Assembly (NCBI GenBank): GCA_910584975.1 | Contig: CAJUEA010000002.1 | Coordinates: 1-64,000 of the forward strand | Direction of reading: 5' to 3' | Origin: an uncultured Christensenella sp. | GTDB taxonomy: Bacteria > Bacillota > Clostridia > Christensenellales > UBA3700 | DNA length: 64,000 nt | Part shown: in pieces, positions 15,628 to 24,514 of the stretch | How the letters are laid out: the number at the start of each line of letters is the position of its first letter | Numbering within the stretch: the stretch's first letter is position 1 | The notes under the pieces: model-generated | What the model was told of the DNA's origin: nothing | The model's input: only the letters and a program-made list of their open reading frames with translations | Databases searched by the model: none | Program-made: the position numbers and the translations under genes

Positions 15628-17015
15628 TGCTTAAAGAATATAAGTCAATTAAGGAAATAGTTGGACCTTTGATGCTTGTTGAAGGGGTGGAAGGTGCCAA
15701 ATATGATGAACTTGTGGAGATTGTTCAAGAGGACGGCGATATCAGGCGTGGTAAAGTTTTGGAAGTAAACAGAGACAAAGCTTTGGTACAGCTTTTTGAA
15801 GGTTCTCAAGGTATACAAATGAGCAGTTCAAAAGCAAGATTTTTGGGCAGAAGTCTTGAACTTGCTTTGAGTGAGGATATGTTGGGCAGAGTTTTTGACG
15901 GACTTGGCAATCCTCGTGATGGTGGGGCACCAATTATTCCTGAAAAAAGAATGAACATAAATGGTCAACCAATCAATCCTGCTGCAAGAGATTATCCGGA
16001 CGAATTTATTCAAACTGGTGTTTCTGCCATTGACGGCTTGAACACACTTGTAAGAGGACAAAAGTTGCCTGTGTTCAGTGCATCTGGTTTGCCTCATGCA
16101 GAGCTTGCTGCACAAATTGCAAGACAAGCAAAAGTGCTTAACGCAAACGACAAATTCGCAGTTGTGTTTGCTGCTGTTGGTATTACTTACGAGGAAGCAG
16201 ATTTCTTCATGCAAGATTTCAGAAAAACTGGTGCTATTGAAAGAGCTGTGTTGTTTATGAACCTTGCAAATGACCCTGCTATCGAGCGTATTGCAACCCC
16301 AAAAGTTGCACTTACTGCTGCCGAGTATCTTGCATTTGAAAAGGATATGCATGTGCTTGTAATTATGACAGATATCACTAACTATGCAGAGGCTTTGCGT
16401 GAAGTTTCTGCTGCAAGAAAGGAAGTGCCTGGTCGTCGTGGTTATCCGGGTTATATGTATACTGACCTTGCAACAATTTATGAAAGAGCAGGAAGAATAA
16501 GAGGCAAAAAGGGTAGTATCACACAAATACCTATTTTGACAATGCCAGAGGATGACAAAACACATCCTATTCCTGACTTGACAGGTTATATCACTGAAGG
16601 ACAAATCATTTTGTCAAGAGAATTGCACAAAAAGGGAGTTCAACCACCTATTGATGTTTTGCCATCTTTGTCAAGACTTAAAAACAAAGGTATTGGAAAA
16701 GGCAAAACTCGTGAAGATCACGCTGACACAATGAACCAATTATTTTCTGCTTATGCAAGAGGTAAAGAGGCAAAAGAGTTGTCTGCTATTTTGGGCGATG
16801 CTGCTTTGTCACCAGTTGATAGGCTTTATGCAAAGTTTGCAGAGGAGTTTGAAGTTAAGTATGTTTCTCAAGGCAATTATACTGACAGAACCATTGAGGA
16901 CACTTTGCGTATCGGTTGGGAGCTGCTTACAATTTTGCCGCGTGCAGAAATGAAGAGAATAAGAGACAAGTATCTTGAAGAGTATTACGATAAATTGAAA
17001 GTTTATGAGGATTGA
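15627..17015 (+). CDS. ntpB: V-type ATPase subunit B (NtpB)
   Basis: 462 aa, the non-catalytic head subunit. It lacks a true P-loop (FSASGLPHAELAAQIARQA in its place), as expected. DGLNTLVRGQKLPVF and GYMYTDLATIYERAGRI are conserved B signatures. The SD GAAGGAGAG lies inside the end of ntpA, and the start and stop codons overlap by one base, so A and B should be made in equal amounts. Confidence 0.97.
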   Translation: MLKEYKSIKEIVGPLMLVEGVEGAKYDELVEIVQEDGDIRRGKVLEVNRDKALVQLFEGSQGIQMSSSKARFLGRSLELALSEDMLGRVFDGLGNPRDGGAPIIPEKRMNINGQPINPAARDYPDEFIQTGVSAIDGLNTLVRGQKLPVFSASGLPHAELAAQIARQAKVLNANDKFAVVFAAVGITYEEADFFMQDFRKTGAIERAVLFMNLANDPAIERIATPKVALTAAEYLAFEKDMHVLVIMTDITNYAEALREVSAARKEVPGRRGYPGYMYTDLATIYERAGRIRGKKGSITQIPILTMPEDDKTHPIPDLTGYITEGQIILSRELHKKGVQPPIDVLPSLSRLKNKGIGKGKTREDHADTMNQLFSAYARGKEAKELSAILGDAALSPVDRLYAKFAEEFEVKYVSQGNYTDRTIEDTLRIGWELLTILPRAEMKRIRDKYLEEYYDKLKVYED

Positions 17016-17017
17016 TT

Positions 17018-17650
17018 ATGGCAAGTAAATTGAAAGTCAACCCTACGCGAATGGAGCTAAGACGATTGAAAGATCGCAAAAAAACTGCCGTTCGTGGACA
17101 TAAATTGCTAAAAGATAAGTCAGACGAAATGATAAGGCAATTTATTGGGTATGCAAAAGAAAATATGCGTTTGCGACTTGAAGTGGAGCAAGAGCTTGGA
17201 AAGGCTCTGGCAGAGTTTATGCTTGCAAAATCTGTGAGCACAGATGGTGTGATTTGGGAGGCTTTGAGTATGCCTGCAATAGGTATGGAGCTTGAGGCAA
17301 ATTCCAAAAACATTATGAGCGTAAATGTGCCTAGCATTGAAATTAAAAAAGTTGAAAGCACAAATCTTTATCCATATTCTTTTGCAAGTGTTACCAGTGA
17401 GTTGGATTCTTCAATTGCAACAATATCCGTGCTTGCAGAAAAACTAATTAAACTTGCTGAAGTGGAAAAAACTTGCAATATGCTTGCAGGCGAAATTGAA
17501 AAAAATCGTCGCCGTGTAAATGCACTTGAGTATATTATGATTCCTCAAACGGAAGAGGCAATTCACGAAATTACAATGAAACTTGACGAAAATGAAAGAG
17601 GTAACATCGTAAGACTTATGAAAGTTAAAACAATGCTTGCAAACAGATAA
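17018..17650 (+). CDS. ntpD: V-type ATPase central shaft subunit D (NtpD)
   Basis: 210 aa from ATG 17018 (GAGG eight bases upstream; a TTG at 17012 is less likely). Long N- and C-terminal helices form the antiparallel coiled coil that rotates inside A3B3: KVNPTRMELRRLKDRKKTAV at the start, and RRRVNALEYIMIPQTEEAIH near the end, the most conserved part of the family. Last gene of the operon; a strong palindromic terminator follows. Confidence 0.95.
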   Translation: MASKLKVNPTRMELRRLKDRKKTAVRGHKLLKDKSDEMIRQFIGYAKENMRLRLEVEQELGKALAEFMLAKSVSTDGVIWEALSMPAIGMELEANSKNIMSVNVPSIEIKKVESTNLYPYSFASVTSELDSSIATISVLAEKLIKLAEVEKTCNMLAGEIEKNRRRVNALEYIMIPQTEEAIHEITMKLDENERGNIVRLMKVKTMLANR

Positions 17651-17835
17651 TTTGTGTTTTTATATAGATTGTGATTTTAAAAAATCTAATTGTTAGTATG
17701 AGTATTGTTTGTTGTTCAAAGTTGTTTTAAAAGATTTATTATTACTTTTAAATGAATTGTCAAACTAAGTGCAACACTTTTTTAAAAAATCATTAAATAA
17801 ATCTACTGGTTTCTGGTAGTTTAACACTTTTTTTG

Positions 17836-17864
17836 TCTAGCGTTAATTAACGCTAGATTTTTTT
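17836..17864 (+). terminator. Terminator of the V-ATPase operon
   Basis: The 22-bp perfect palindrome TCTAGCG...CGCTAGA (17836-17857) is followed by seven T residues. Confidence 0.85.
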
Positions 17865-17970
17865 GTATAAGAAAATCACATGCTAGACATAACTTACAAA
17901 GCCATAAAAGTTGGTGACAAAATATATGTGCTGGATAGGAGTTTTACTTTGTAGGAGCTGACATAAAAAC

Positions 17971-18014
17971 AAAACTGGGCAAACACATTATGTTATGTGA
18001 ATGTCCAGTTTTTT
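17971..18014. terminator. Second hairpin, probably terminator
   Basis: Arms AAAACTGG (17971-17978) and CCAGTTTT (18005-18012) with a T run on the right. It could back up the ATPase terminator; an A run on the left also allows use by the converging gene at 18062-20920. Confidence 0.65.
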
Positions 18015-18061
18015 TGTTTTTATAACTTCCTAGAATATATTTAAGAAATTGTATTACAAAA

Positions 18062-20920
18062 CTATTTCCTTATAGTGCCATCAGTACAAACAATGGTACA
18101 ATTGCCCCAATAATACTTGATAGCAGCATACCACTCTGCTTTAGTTCCTTCAAAATTGATAGTTTCAAGTTCACTGCAACTACTGAACGCATATGCACCA
18201 ATGCTAGTCACGCTGTTTGGTATGGTTATGCTTGTAAGGCTACTGCAACCATTGAACGCGTCCCGACCAATGTTAGTTACGCTGTTTGGTATGGTTATGC
18301 TTGTAAGGCCACTGCAATAACGGAACGCACCCTCACCAACGCTAGTCACGCTGTTTGGTATGGTTATGCTTGTAAGGCTACTGCAATCACGGAACGCATC
18401 ATAACCAATGCTAGTCACAGGTAATCCTCTAACAGAATCTTTTATTGTAATATCTTTTTTGCTCGAATTACAAACATCAATTTCATAAGCATCTCCACTC
18501 CTATAATAATGAATGCCATTTTCAATTACAATTGGAAAAGGTAGTGTCATTATAGGTATAATTATTGCAATAGCAAAACAACAAGCAATCACTCCTGCAA
18601 TTATTCTTGACATAAGTCTAGACTTCTTTTCTACTTTAATTTGCTCGGCACATTGGTCTTGAAAATATTGACTATTACTATAATCAGCAGTATCCTTAAC
18701 AAATTTTTTAAGTTTTCTTATTCTGCCACCTGCTAACATTAGGCTTCTTTTGATTTTCATCATTTCAAGATTTAACACTTTAATTCTGTCTTTGGCTATG
18801 CTTTTAATCTGTTTGTAAACTTGAGCATAGTAATCGCTATTTGGCAGTTTGCCTATAAATTTTGTATAACTAGTAGACAGCCTTTTTAATGTGTTAAAAT
18901 CGTTTTTTGTAAAATCTACTTTTACTCTGTAAGCCATATTGTTTACGCAATCCTCAACAATTTGAAGAACCTCATCATTATCTTCACATTGCATAAGCTT
19001 ATCGCAGCTGTATCTAAACAAAATATACTCTTGTATACTATTTTCCAATTCACAAAAGTCTTTTTTGATTTTTTCAAAATTTTCTTGTGATTTGTTATCT
19101 ACAAAAGCAGTAGTTCCAAGTCCCTTATTCGAAATGCCATCTGAACTCAAGGTCAACAATTGTCCACCTGCAATTTGTCCTAATGAATGTTTGATTTTTT
19201 CATTGTCTTTATAACTTTCTAACAAGCTGTCATAAACTCCTGCTTTTGTCAATGCCTTATATGGTGAAACAAACAATGCAGCAATACCTAAAGTTGCAAT
19301 CACCAACAAAGTCCACCAAAAGAAAGAAATGTTCACTAATGAAATCTCAAAAATATGTGGTTGAGTCATTCTAGCGATTTCTTCAAAATGGACTTTTATT
19401 TTTTTCTTTTTGTTGTCAACAACCTCATAATTTTTTATCGAAAATAATGTGGATATGTAACCAGGCAAAAATATGAACAAAAACGAAAACAATGTTGTCA
19501 TTATTCCAACAATAAATAGTTTCCAAGCCATTGAAAAAGTGCCGGAAAATTTGAAAAAACTTTTCAAACTGACATCGTTATTTCCACGCCACATATCCAA
19601 ATAAAATTGTATGCACTTCATTTTCAAATTTATAATTGCCAATATTGCAATTATTACTATTGGAATTGCTACAATCAATCCACAATACCAAGGCGTAAAT
19701 ATAAACAAAACTACTGAAACGGCAATGCCTACAAGGATAATTAATCCCCAAAGTAAAATTGCCCATAAAGGTGTCAACACTTTGCCAAAATTACTTTTTA
19801 CAATTTGTTTTGCTTGTTCTTTAATTTGCGTTCTTTGTATAGTACTTTGGTTATTAAAATTTAAAACTATAATATTATTACTTTGATTTTGTTTGTCATT
19901 ATCTGTGTTTTGCAAATTATTTTGTAACTTTTCATGTTTTATGTTTAATTCTTCGCTAGCGATTTTGGTGCTTGATTCATTGATGTTTTTTTGATTACTT
20001 GCCTTTTGTTCTAGCTTTTCTTGTCTCTTTAACTTTTGTTTTTCAATAAATGCTTTTGTAATCTTGATTACTGATTTATTTTCTGAAATAACAGCATATT
20101 CTTCTTCAGATATTTTTGTATCTTTAATATCAAAAGCTTTAAGCTCATAAAATATTCTTAAAGCAAGAAAAATAAAACCGAATACGCCCATAGCTATGCA
20201 AAAGCCAAATCCAGAGCCAAGTTTGACACTCGTTAATGCATCTGTCTTGCAATCACTGGCAACTATACATCCCCAAAGTAAAAAGAAAAAGCAAACAACG
20301 CCATCTATTACCCAAAAGAAAGAGTTTTTGACGGTGAAATATGGCTTTTTGCTTGCAAGATAAATCTGAAAGCCACCATATCCCAAACAAAATAAAGATG
20401 TCAGCAAAAGCATAACGCTTGCACCTATTACTGCAGATGAACCATCTCCAGACAAAGCTTTAAAGCCACTACCAAGATTGTTGGTTAGCCCTAACATACT
20501 CTCAATTTGAGCTGGTGCAGTCATACAAAGTAATGCAATTATTCCGGAAAAAATCATCCCTCCAGCAATTGCATACCTATAAACATTTGCAAAAGTTGGC
20601 TTAAATTTTACAAAAAACATTTTGACTTTTGCAATTACATCTGCAAAGTCAATTTTTTTACCTTGTTGTGTTTTAGCTGCTTCTGCTGTGTCTGCATTAT
20701 CGGGAAGTGTAGTCATATCTTCCTGCTGTTCAACAGTAGTTGGCTTTGCTTTGATTTTGCTATTGAAATTGTGCCCACAATTTGCACAAAAAGCACCTTG
20801 TCCCACTTGCTCTGCACCACATTCAGGACATTCTTTTAGTGTAATTTCGGGTTCAACTTTTGTTCCACATTCGGGACAAAATTTGCCCTCAAATTCGTTG
20901 CTGCAATTTTTACAAATCAT
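18062..20920 (-). CDS. Large zinc-ribbon / polytopic membrane / BspA-type LRR protein
   Basis: 952 aa, SD AAGGAG shortly before ATG 20920. Two N-terminal zinc ribbons are present: C3/C6/C15/C18 and C31/C34/C45/C48 (CPECG, CANCGHNF). A short Gln/Thr linker follows, then a group of about four membrane helices (114-250), a charged Lys/Gln/Asn-rich stretch, and a second membrane block (about 355-570) with features like DUF975-type proteins (KSFFKFSGTFSMAWKLF, FLPGYISTLFSI). Next come a helical soluble region, one helix at about 765-785 (IIAGVIACCFAIAIIIPIMT), and four BspA-type leucine-rich repeats of 23 residues (about 836-928; SLTSITIPNSVT). The C-terminal LRRs are presumably outside the cell and the ribbons inside. 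The combination suggests a fusion of a cytoplasmic sensing or assembly part and a surface-binding part, but the function is unknown. Confidence 0.85.
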   Translation of the reverse strand: MICKNCSNEFEGKFCPECGTKVEPEITLKECPECGAEQVGQGAFCANCGHNFNSKIKAKPTTVEQQEDMTTLPDNADTAEAAKTQQGKKIDFADVIAKVKMFFVKFKPTFANVYRYAIAGGMIFSGIIALLCMTAPAQIESMLGLTNNLGSGFKALSGDGSSAVIGASVMLLLTSLFCLGYGGFQIYLASKKPYFTVKNSFFWVIDGVVCFFFLLWGCIVASDCKTDALTSVKLGSGFGFCIAMGVFGFIFLALRIFYELKAFDIKDTKISEEEYAVISENKSVIKITKAFIEKQKLKRQEKLEQKASNQKNINESSTKIASEELNIKHEKLQNNLQNTDNDKQNQSNNIIVLNFNNQSTIQRTQIKEQAKQIVKSNFGKVLTPLWAILLWGLIILVGIAVSVVLFIFTPWYCGLIVAIPIVIIAILAIINLKMKCIQFYLDMWRGNNDVSLKSFFKFSGTFSMAWKLFIVGIMTTLFSFLFIFLPGYISTLFSIKNYEVVDNKKKKIKVHFEEIARMTQPHIFEISLVNISFFWWTLLVIATLGIAALFVSPYKALTKAGVYDSLLESYKDNEKIKHSLGQIAGGQLLTLSSDGISNKGLGTTAFVDNKSQENFEKIKKDFCELENSIQEYILFRYSCDKLMQCEDNDEVLQIVEDCVNNMAYRVKVDFTKNDFNTLKRLSTSYTKFIGKLPNSDYYAQVYKQIKSIAKDRIKVLNLEMMKIKRSLMLAGGRIRKLKKFVKDTADYSNSQYFQDQCAEQIKVEKKSRLMSRIIAGVIACCFAIAIIIPIMTLPFPIVIENGIHYYRSGDAYEIDVCNSSKKDITIKDSVRGLPVTSIGYDAFRDCSSLTSITIPNSVTSVGEGAFRYCSGLTSITIPNSVTNIGRDAFNGCSSLTSITIPNSVTSIGAYAFSSCSELETINFEGTKAEWYAAIKYYWGNCTIVCTDGTIRK
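18160..18412 (-). repeat. Near-identical 69-bp tandem repeats inside the LRR region
   Basis: Four units of about 69 bp encode the 23-residue LRRs. The segment coding for SLTSITIPNSVT is almost base-identical in three of them, while the part coding for the loop (GYDAFRDC, GEGAFRYC, GRDAFNGC) varies. Such conservation at the DNA level suggests recent expansion or gene conversion. Confidence 0.8.
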
Positions 20921-21122
20921 TTCCTTTTACTCCTTATTTATATTAAATTATTAGTAAACTATTGGTGGTCAAAATCTTCATCAAACATAATTGGTGAATA
21001 TTTTGTTTAATTTGCCATTATTTTTCTATGATTTTGCATAGAATTTTTAAAATATTATTTATTAACATTATTATCAACTTATAAATTATGGTTTTAAGGT
21101 AATAATATTTCTTAAATAGTAT

Positions 21123-21176
21123 TATACTAGATATTTTATCTAGCGTCAAGATATTTTGTCTAGTTTTTGATAAAAT
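21123..21176 (+). promoter_or_regulatory. Operator pair and promoter of the XRE gene at 21183
   Basis: Perfect inverted repeat CTAGATA-N3-TATCTAG at 21127-21143 and an imperfect copy at 21147-21163 (CAAGATATTTTGTCTAG), 20 bp apart. Two possible -10 boxes are TATACT (21123-21128) and the extended -10 TGATAAAAT (21168-21176). The latter places the start of transcription exactly at ATG 21183. Confidence 0.65.
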
Positions 21177-21182
21177 ATTAAT

Positions 21183-21389
21183 ATGGATGTTATATTTTGT
21201 AAAAGTCTGCGGGAAGCTAGAAAATATATTGGACTAACTCAAAAACAAATTGCTGAGATGTTAGGTGTAGTCGAGAGCTGTTATGCAAATTGGGAGCAGG
21301 GACGAACTGAACCCAATATAAATATGTTGCGTCAGTTGTGTATTATATTAGATACTACCCCTAATGAGCTTATAAATGGTAAATTTTAG
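21183..21389 (+). CDS. XRE-family transcriptional regulator
   Basis: 68 aa, a bare Cro/CI helix-turn-helix: SLREARKYIGLTQKQIAEML, then GVVESCYANWEQGRTEPNI and LDTTPNELI. There is no SD before ATG 21183; the sequence TAAAATATTAATATG instead places an extended -10 box seven bases upstream, which suggests a leaderless mRNA. Two operator-like palindromes cover the promoter, so autorepression is likely. Its other target may be the large membrane protein gene that diverges from it, although that gene starts about 200 bases beyond the operators. Confidence 0.88.
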   Translation: MDVIFCKSLREARKYIGLTQKQIAEMLGVVESCYANWEQGRTEPNINMLRQLCIILDTTPNELINGKF

Positions 21390-21793
21390 CTTCTTGAATT
21401 TTGAATGATAATTCAATCAAAATCGCTAAGGAATAGTTTAGTGTTTTTAAATGGGATTATAAATTTGACTATCCAGTCGACACATTGAAAATAAAAATGT
21501 TCATCAAACATAATAAGTGATGAACATTTTTTCTTTTTTAATGGTTTAATTACAACATTATTTTTGAAAAATGTTCTTTAAGTTTTCTGCTTTTTTCATT
21601 TAATGTTAAATTGTTAAGTTGTAAATTTGATTTTTTATTTGTAGAGTTGAAAAGAAAAATTTAATTATCATTTAAAATGTATAATTTTTACTTGAATAAA
21701 TTTTATTATTTAGTGCCGATTTTCGTTGCTTTTTTTGTAAAAATTTAAAATATGAAAAAATTGTTGCTTGAAAAATAAAATTTTTTTCATATT
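21390..21793. other. AT-rich intergenic stretch
   Basis: Contains the terminator at 21493-21532. Its left arm and loop (TTCATCAAACATAAT) are repeated at about 20974-20988, in the gap on the other side of the regulator gene. No gene seen. Confidence 0.45.
21493..21534 (+). terminator. Rho-independent terminator
   Basis: Long arms AAAAATGTTCATCA (21493-21506) and TGATGAACATTTTT (21518-21531), followed by T-rich sequence. Confidence 0.85.
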
Positions 21794-21821
21794 TTGAAAA
21801 GCCTGACATATACTTTATTAT
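21794..21821 (+). promoter_or_regulatory. Promoter of the lipoprotein gene at 21834
   Basis: TTGAAA (21794-21799), 16-bp spacer, TATTAT (21816-21821). Transcription would start near 21828, giving a very short leader in which GAGGTGAGG serves as ribosome site. Confidence 0.5.
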
Positions 21822-21833
21822 GTGAGGTGAGGT

Positions 21834-22541
21834 ATGAATAAAGCAGTTAAAAAAAGTGTATTTGTATTTACAATTATCTCAGTTGTTGTGGCAATGGCAG
21901 TTATGTTGGTGGGCTGCAATAAAGTGGATAAGAAATTGCAATCAATGCAAAATAGTATTTCTTATTATAATAGTCAAATGCTTGTGGCAGAAGACAGTAA
22001 CTTTTATGTGGAGGTTGTCGGTGGAGAGCGTGAAAGTGCTTTGATTGCTGATGGCGAGGTTGGCGAAATGACCGGTTATTGTTTGCTTAATGTTACGCCT
22101 ATCAATGTGGATATGACAAACAAAGCAATCAATTTTAAAGTCACTGGCGAAAATGGCGTTTATGAAGGTAGTTTGGAAAAAAATATTTTGGGAATCAGCT
22201 ACACTGCAAATATCAGTGAGCCAGATAAACTTGGAAATATCAAAAGTTTGACTTTGTCTATTGGCGAAACAAAGTTTGACTACACACTAAATAACATTAT
22301 GCTTGGTATTGATTACAAAAAAGCAGTGGAGAGTGTTTACAACAATTGCTCAAGCGATTTGGAAAGCATGTTTGATGGCAATGATTTTAAAAGTGAAGTT
22401 TACATAAAAATTTCTTGCGACAGATCAAAAAATCCAAAGGAATATTTTTGGTTTGTCAATGTTGTGGAAAACAGTGATAATATGTTTTGTGTTTTGGTGG
22501 ATATGCAAACAGGCGAGATTATTGCAAAAAAACACAGATAA
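21834..22541 (+). CDS. Secreted lipoprotein of unknown function
   Basis: 235 aa. Lipoprotein signal peptide: basic start MNKAVKKS, hydrophobic core, and lipobox LVGC with Cys28 as the lipidated residue. The mature part is hydrophilic and mostly beta-like, with two similar halves near 95-150 and 190-233. The end YFWFVNVVENSDNMFCVLVD followed by MQTGEIIAKKHR resembles a PepSY-type strand pattern, but this is not secure. SD GAGGTGAGG. It sits alone between a terminator and a hairpin. No specific role can be assigned. Confidence 0.75.
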   Translation: MNKAVKKSVFVFTIISVVVAMAVMLVGCNKVDKKLQSMQNSISYYNSQMLVAEDSNFYVEVVGGERESALIADGEVGEMTGYCLLNVTPINVDMTNKAINFKVTGENGVYEGSLEKNILGISYTANISEPDKLGNIKSLTLSIGETKFDYTLNNIMLGIDYKKAVESVYNNCSSDLESMFDGNDFKSEVYIKISCDRSKNPKEYFWFVNVVENSDNMFCVLVDMQTGEIIAKKHR

Positions 22542-22681
22542 TGTTTATAGCTAAAATTAATGCAGAAGGTTGTAGCAGTTAAAGTTATTCTTAAGAGTGT
22601 TTTTTGTGAACAAAATTTTTATGATTATTTGCAATAAAAAGTAGCAAATATTGACGGAAGTTGAAAGAAATAAAAATTAAT

Positions 22682-22710
22682 CAAGTAGCCCGGCAAGGCT
22701 ACTTGACTAT
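22682..22710. terminator. Hairpin between converging genes
   Basis: Perfect 9-bp arms CAAGTAGCC (22682-22690) and GGCTACTTG (22697-22705). T-rich sequence follows on both strands, so it may terminate both the lipoprotein gene and the Cys-rich gene. Confidence 0.65.
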
Positions 22711-22745
22711 TTTGCTATGTATTAAGGTATTTTGATTGGTTGTTA

Positions 22746-22949
22746 TTATTTGCAGTTGAAGTAGTTATCATTGCCGCAATTATTGCAACCACAACCGCCA
22801 CAGCAGCACATCCAAACAATAAGTAGAGGGATAAGACAACCACAGCAATTATTATTGCAGTTGTTACCACAGCCATTACCGCAACCACAGCAGCAAATAA
22901 GTATTAAAATAATCCAGATACATGAGCAGTTATTACCACATCCGTTCAT
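22746..22949 (-). CDS. Cys/Gly/Asn-rich small protein
   Basis: 67 aa with 19 Cys, many as CCC, GCG and NNC clusters. Two hydrophobic segments (IWIILILI and LIPLLIVW) alternate with them. A perfect SD (AAGGAGG) lies seven bases before ATG 22949, which argues strongly that this odd frame is a real gene. The composition recalls small Cys-rich spore-coat or YjcZ-like peptides of spore formers, but I cannot place it in a family. It may be membrane-associated, disulfide cross-linked or metal-binding; all of that is inference. Confidence 0.75.
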   Translation of the reverse strand: MNGCGNNCSCIWIILILICCCGCGNGCGNNCNNNCCGCLIPLLIVWMCCCGGCGCNNCGNDNYFNCK

Positions 22950-23028
22950 AACATTTACCTCCTTAAGATGTTGAGATGTTAATCTCTAGTTAATAGTACG
23001 CATAATTTTTTAAAAGTGTTACTGTTGC

Positions 23029-23057
23029 TTGACAAAATTTGTAAATTATATTATCAT
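23029..23057 (+). promoter_or_regulatory. Promoter of glyQS
   Basis: TTGACA (23029-23034), 17-bp spacer, TATCAT (23052-23057). The leader is only about 55 bases, too short for a T-box riboswitch, and none of its conserved sequence is seen. Confidence 0.65.
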
Positions 23058-23117
23058 AATAAATGAAATAAAAAAATTAATTTTTTAGCAAATAAAAAAT
23101 GAAAAACGAGGTAAGAT

Positions 23118-24503
23118 ATGGGACAACTGACAATGGATAAATTGGTTGCTTTGTGCAAGTCAAGAGGATTTGTTTTTTCAGGAAGTGAGATTTATGGAGG
23201 TCTTGCAAACACTTGGGATTATGGCCCTTTGGGTGTGGAACTTAAAAACAATGTTAAAAAAGCGTGGTGGAAAAAGTTTGTGACAGAACAACCACTTAAC
23301 ACTGGTTTGGATTGTGCAATTTTGATGAACCCAAATGTTTGGGTTGCCAGTGGACATGTCGGAGGTTTTTCTGACCCTCTTATGGATTGCAAAAGCTGCA
23401 AAGCAAGACACAGAGCAGATAATCTTATTGAAAGTTACATTGCAAAACATAATCTTAATATCAATATAAGTGGTTGGTCTAATGAGCAAATGGAAAAGTT
23501 TATCATTGACAACAAAATTGCTTGTCCTGATTGTGGAAACAGCAACTTCACAGGTGTAAGACAATTTAATCTTATGTTCAAAACTTTTCAGGGTGTAAAT
23601 GAGGACACTGCAAGCACAGTTTATCTTCGTCCTGAAACTGCTCAAGGTATTTTTGTCAACTTTAAAAATGTTCAACGCACTACAAGAATGAAAGTGCCTT
23701 TTGGTGTTTGCCAAATCGGTAAAAGTTTCCGTAATGAAATCACTCCTGGCAATTTCACTTTCCGTACAAGAGAATTTGAGCAAATGGAGCTTGAGTTTTT
23801 CTGTAAGCCAGGCACTGACCTTGAATGGTTTGAATACTGGAGAGCATACTGCCGTGACTGGTTGCTTGGTCTTGGCATAAAGCAAGATAGATTGAAACTT
23901 CGCGACCACGATAAAGAAGAGTTGTCTTTCTATTCTAAAGCAACAACAGACTTTGAATTTTTGTTCCCATTTGGTTGGGGAGAGCTTTGGGGCATTGCTG
24001 ACAGAACAGATTATGACTTGAAGGCACATCAAACAACAAGTGGTGTAAATATGGAATATGTTGACCCAGTAACTAATGAGAAATATGTGCCATATGTTGT
24101 TGAGCCATCTTTGGGTGCAGACAGAATGGTGCTTGCTTTTCTTTGCAATGCTTATGAAGAAGAGGAACTTGAGGGGGGCGATACAAGAGTAGTGTTGCAT
24201 TTGCATCATGCTTTGGCGCCTTACAAAGTTGCAGTTCTTCCTTTGCAAAAGAAACTTACTGAAAAAGCTGAAGAGATTTATAAAAATCTTTGCAAAAAAT
24301 TCAGTTGCACTTTTGACGAAACTGCAAGTATTGGAAAAAGATATCGTCGTCAAGACGAAATTGGTACACCATATTGCGTAACTATTGACTTTGACACATT
24401 GGATGACAATTGCGTTACAGTTCGTGAGCGTGATAGTATGGCTCAAATCAGAATTTCTATTGAAGAATTGGAAGAGTATTTGACAAAAAATTTGGAATAT
24501 TAA
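23118..24503 (+). CDS. glyQS: Glycyl-tRNA synthetase (dimeric class II type)
   Basis: 461 aa; charges tRNA-Gly with glycine. This is the single-chain type found in Firmicutes of this group, not the alpha/beta GlyQ-GlyS pair. Visible are YGGLANTWDYGPLGVELKNN at the start, class II motif 2 (FRNEITPGNFTFRTREFEQM), and motif 3 (VVEPSLGADRMVLAFL). The C-terminal anticodon-binding domain is APYKVAVLPLQKK to the end. A Cys pair block (CKSC near 94, CPDC near 138) fits the usual insertion. GAGG precedes ATG 23118. Followed by a strong terminator. Confidence 0.96.
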   Translation: MGQLTMDKLVALCKSRGFVFSGSEIYGGLANTWDYGPLGVELKNNVKKAWWKKFVTEQPLNTGLDCAILMNPNVWVASGHVGGFSDPLMDCKSCKARHRADNLIESYIAKHNLNINISGWSNEQMEKFIIDNKIACPDCGNSNFTGVRQFNLMFKTFQGVNEDTASTVYLRPETAQGIFVNFKNVQRTTRMKVPFGVCQIGKSFRNEITPGNFTFRTREFEQMELEFFCKPGTDLEWFEYWRAYCRDWLLGLGIKQDRLKLRDHDKEELSFYSKATTDFEFLFPFGWGELWGIADRTDYDLKAHQTTSGVNMEYVDPVTNEKYVPYVVEPSLGADRMVLAFLCNAYEEEELEGGDTRVVLHLHHALAPYKVAVLPLQKKLTEKAEEIYKNLCKKFSCTFDETASIGKRYRRQDEIGTPYCVTIDFDTLDDNCVTVRERDSMAQIRISIEELEEYLTKNLEY

Positions 24504-24514
24504 TTTGAAAAATA

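Larger units (their letters stand above)
17651..18061. other. Intergenic stretch with two hairpins
   Basis: Holds the operon terminator at 17836-17864 and a second terminator-like hairpin at 17971-18014. A 24-codon frame (17880-17954) lies between them without a ribosome site and is not called as a gene. Confidence 0.5.

Noticed and set aside
15828..16604. 258-codon reverse-strand frame
   Set aside because: Antisense to ntpB; Cys/Ser/His-rich shadow translation without a start signal.
17880..17954. 24-codon frame between two hairpins
   Set aside because: No SD and no recognisable product, lying between terminators.
18160..18412. Possible CRISPR-like direct repeats
   Set aside because: The 69-bp periodicity is in frame and encodes leucine-rich repeats of the 952-aa protein; there are no unique spacers.
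22771..22974. 67-codon forward frame rich in Gln and Pro
   Set aside because: Exact antisense of the Cys-rich gene, which has a perfect SD on the reverse strand.
22950..23117. T-box riboswitch upstream of glyQS
   Set aside because: The gap after the promoter is too short, and neither the conserved T-box sequence nor an antiterminator hairpin is present.
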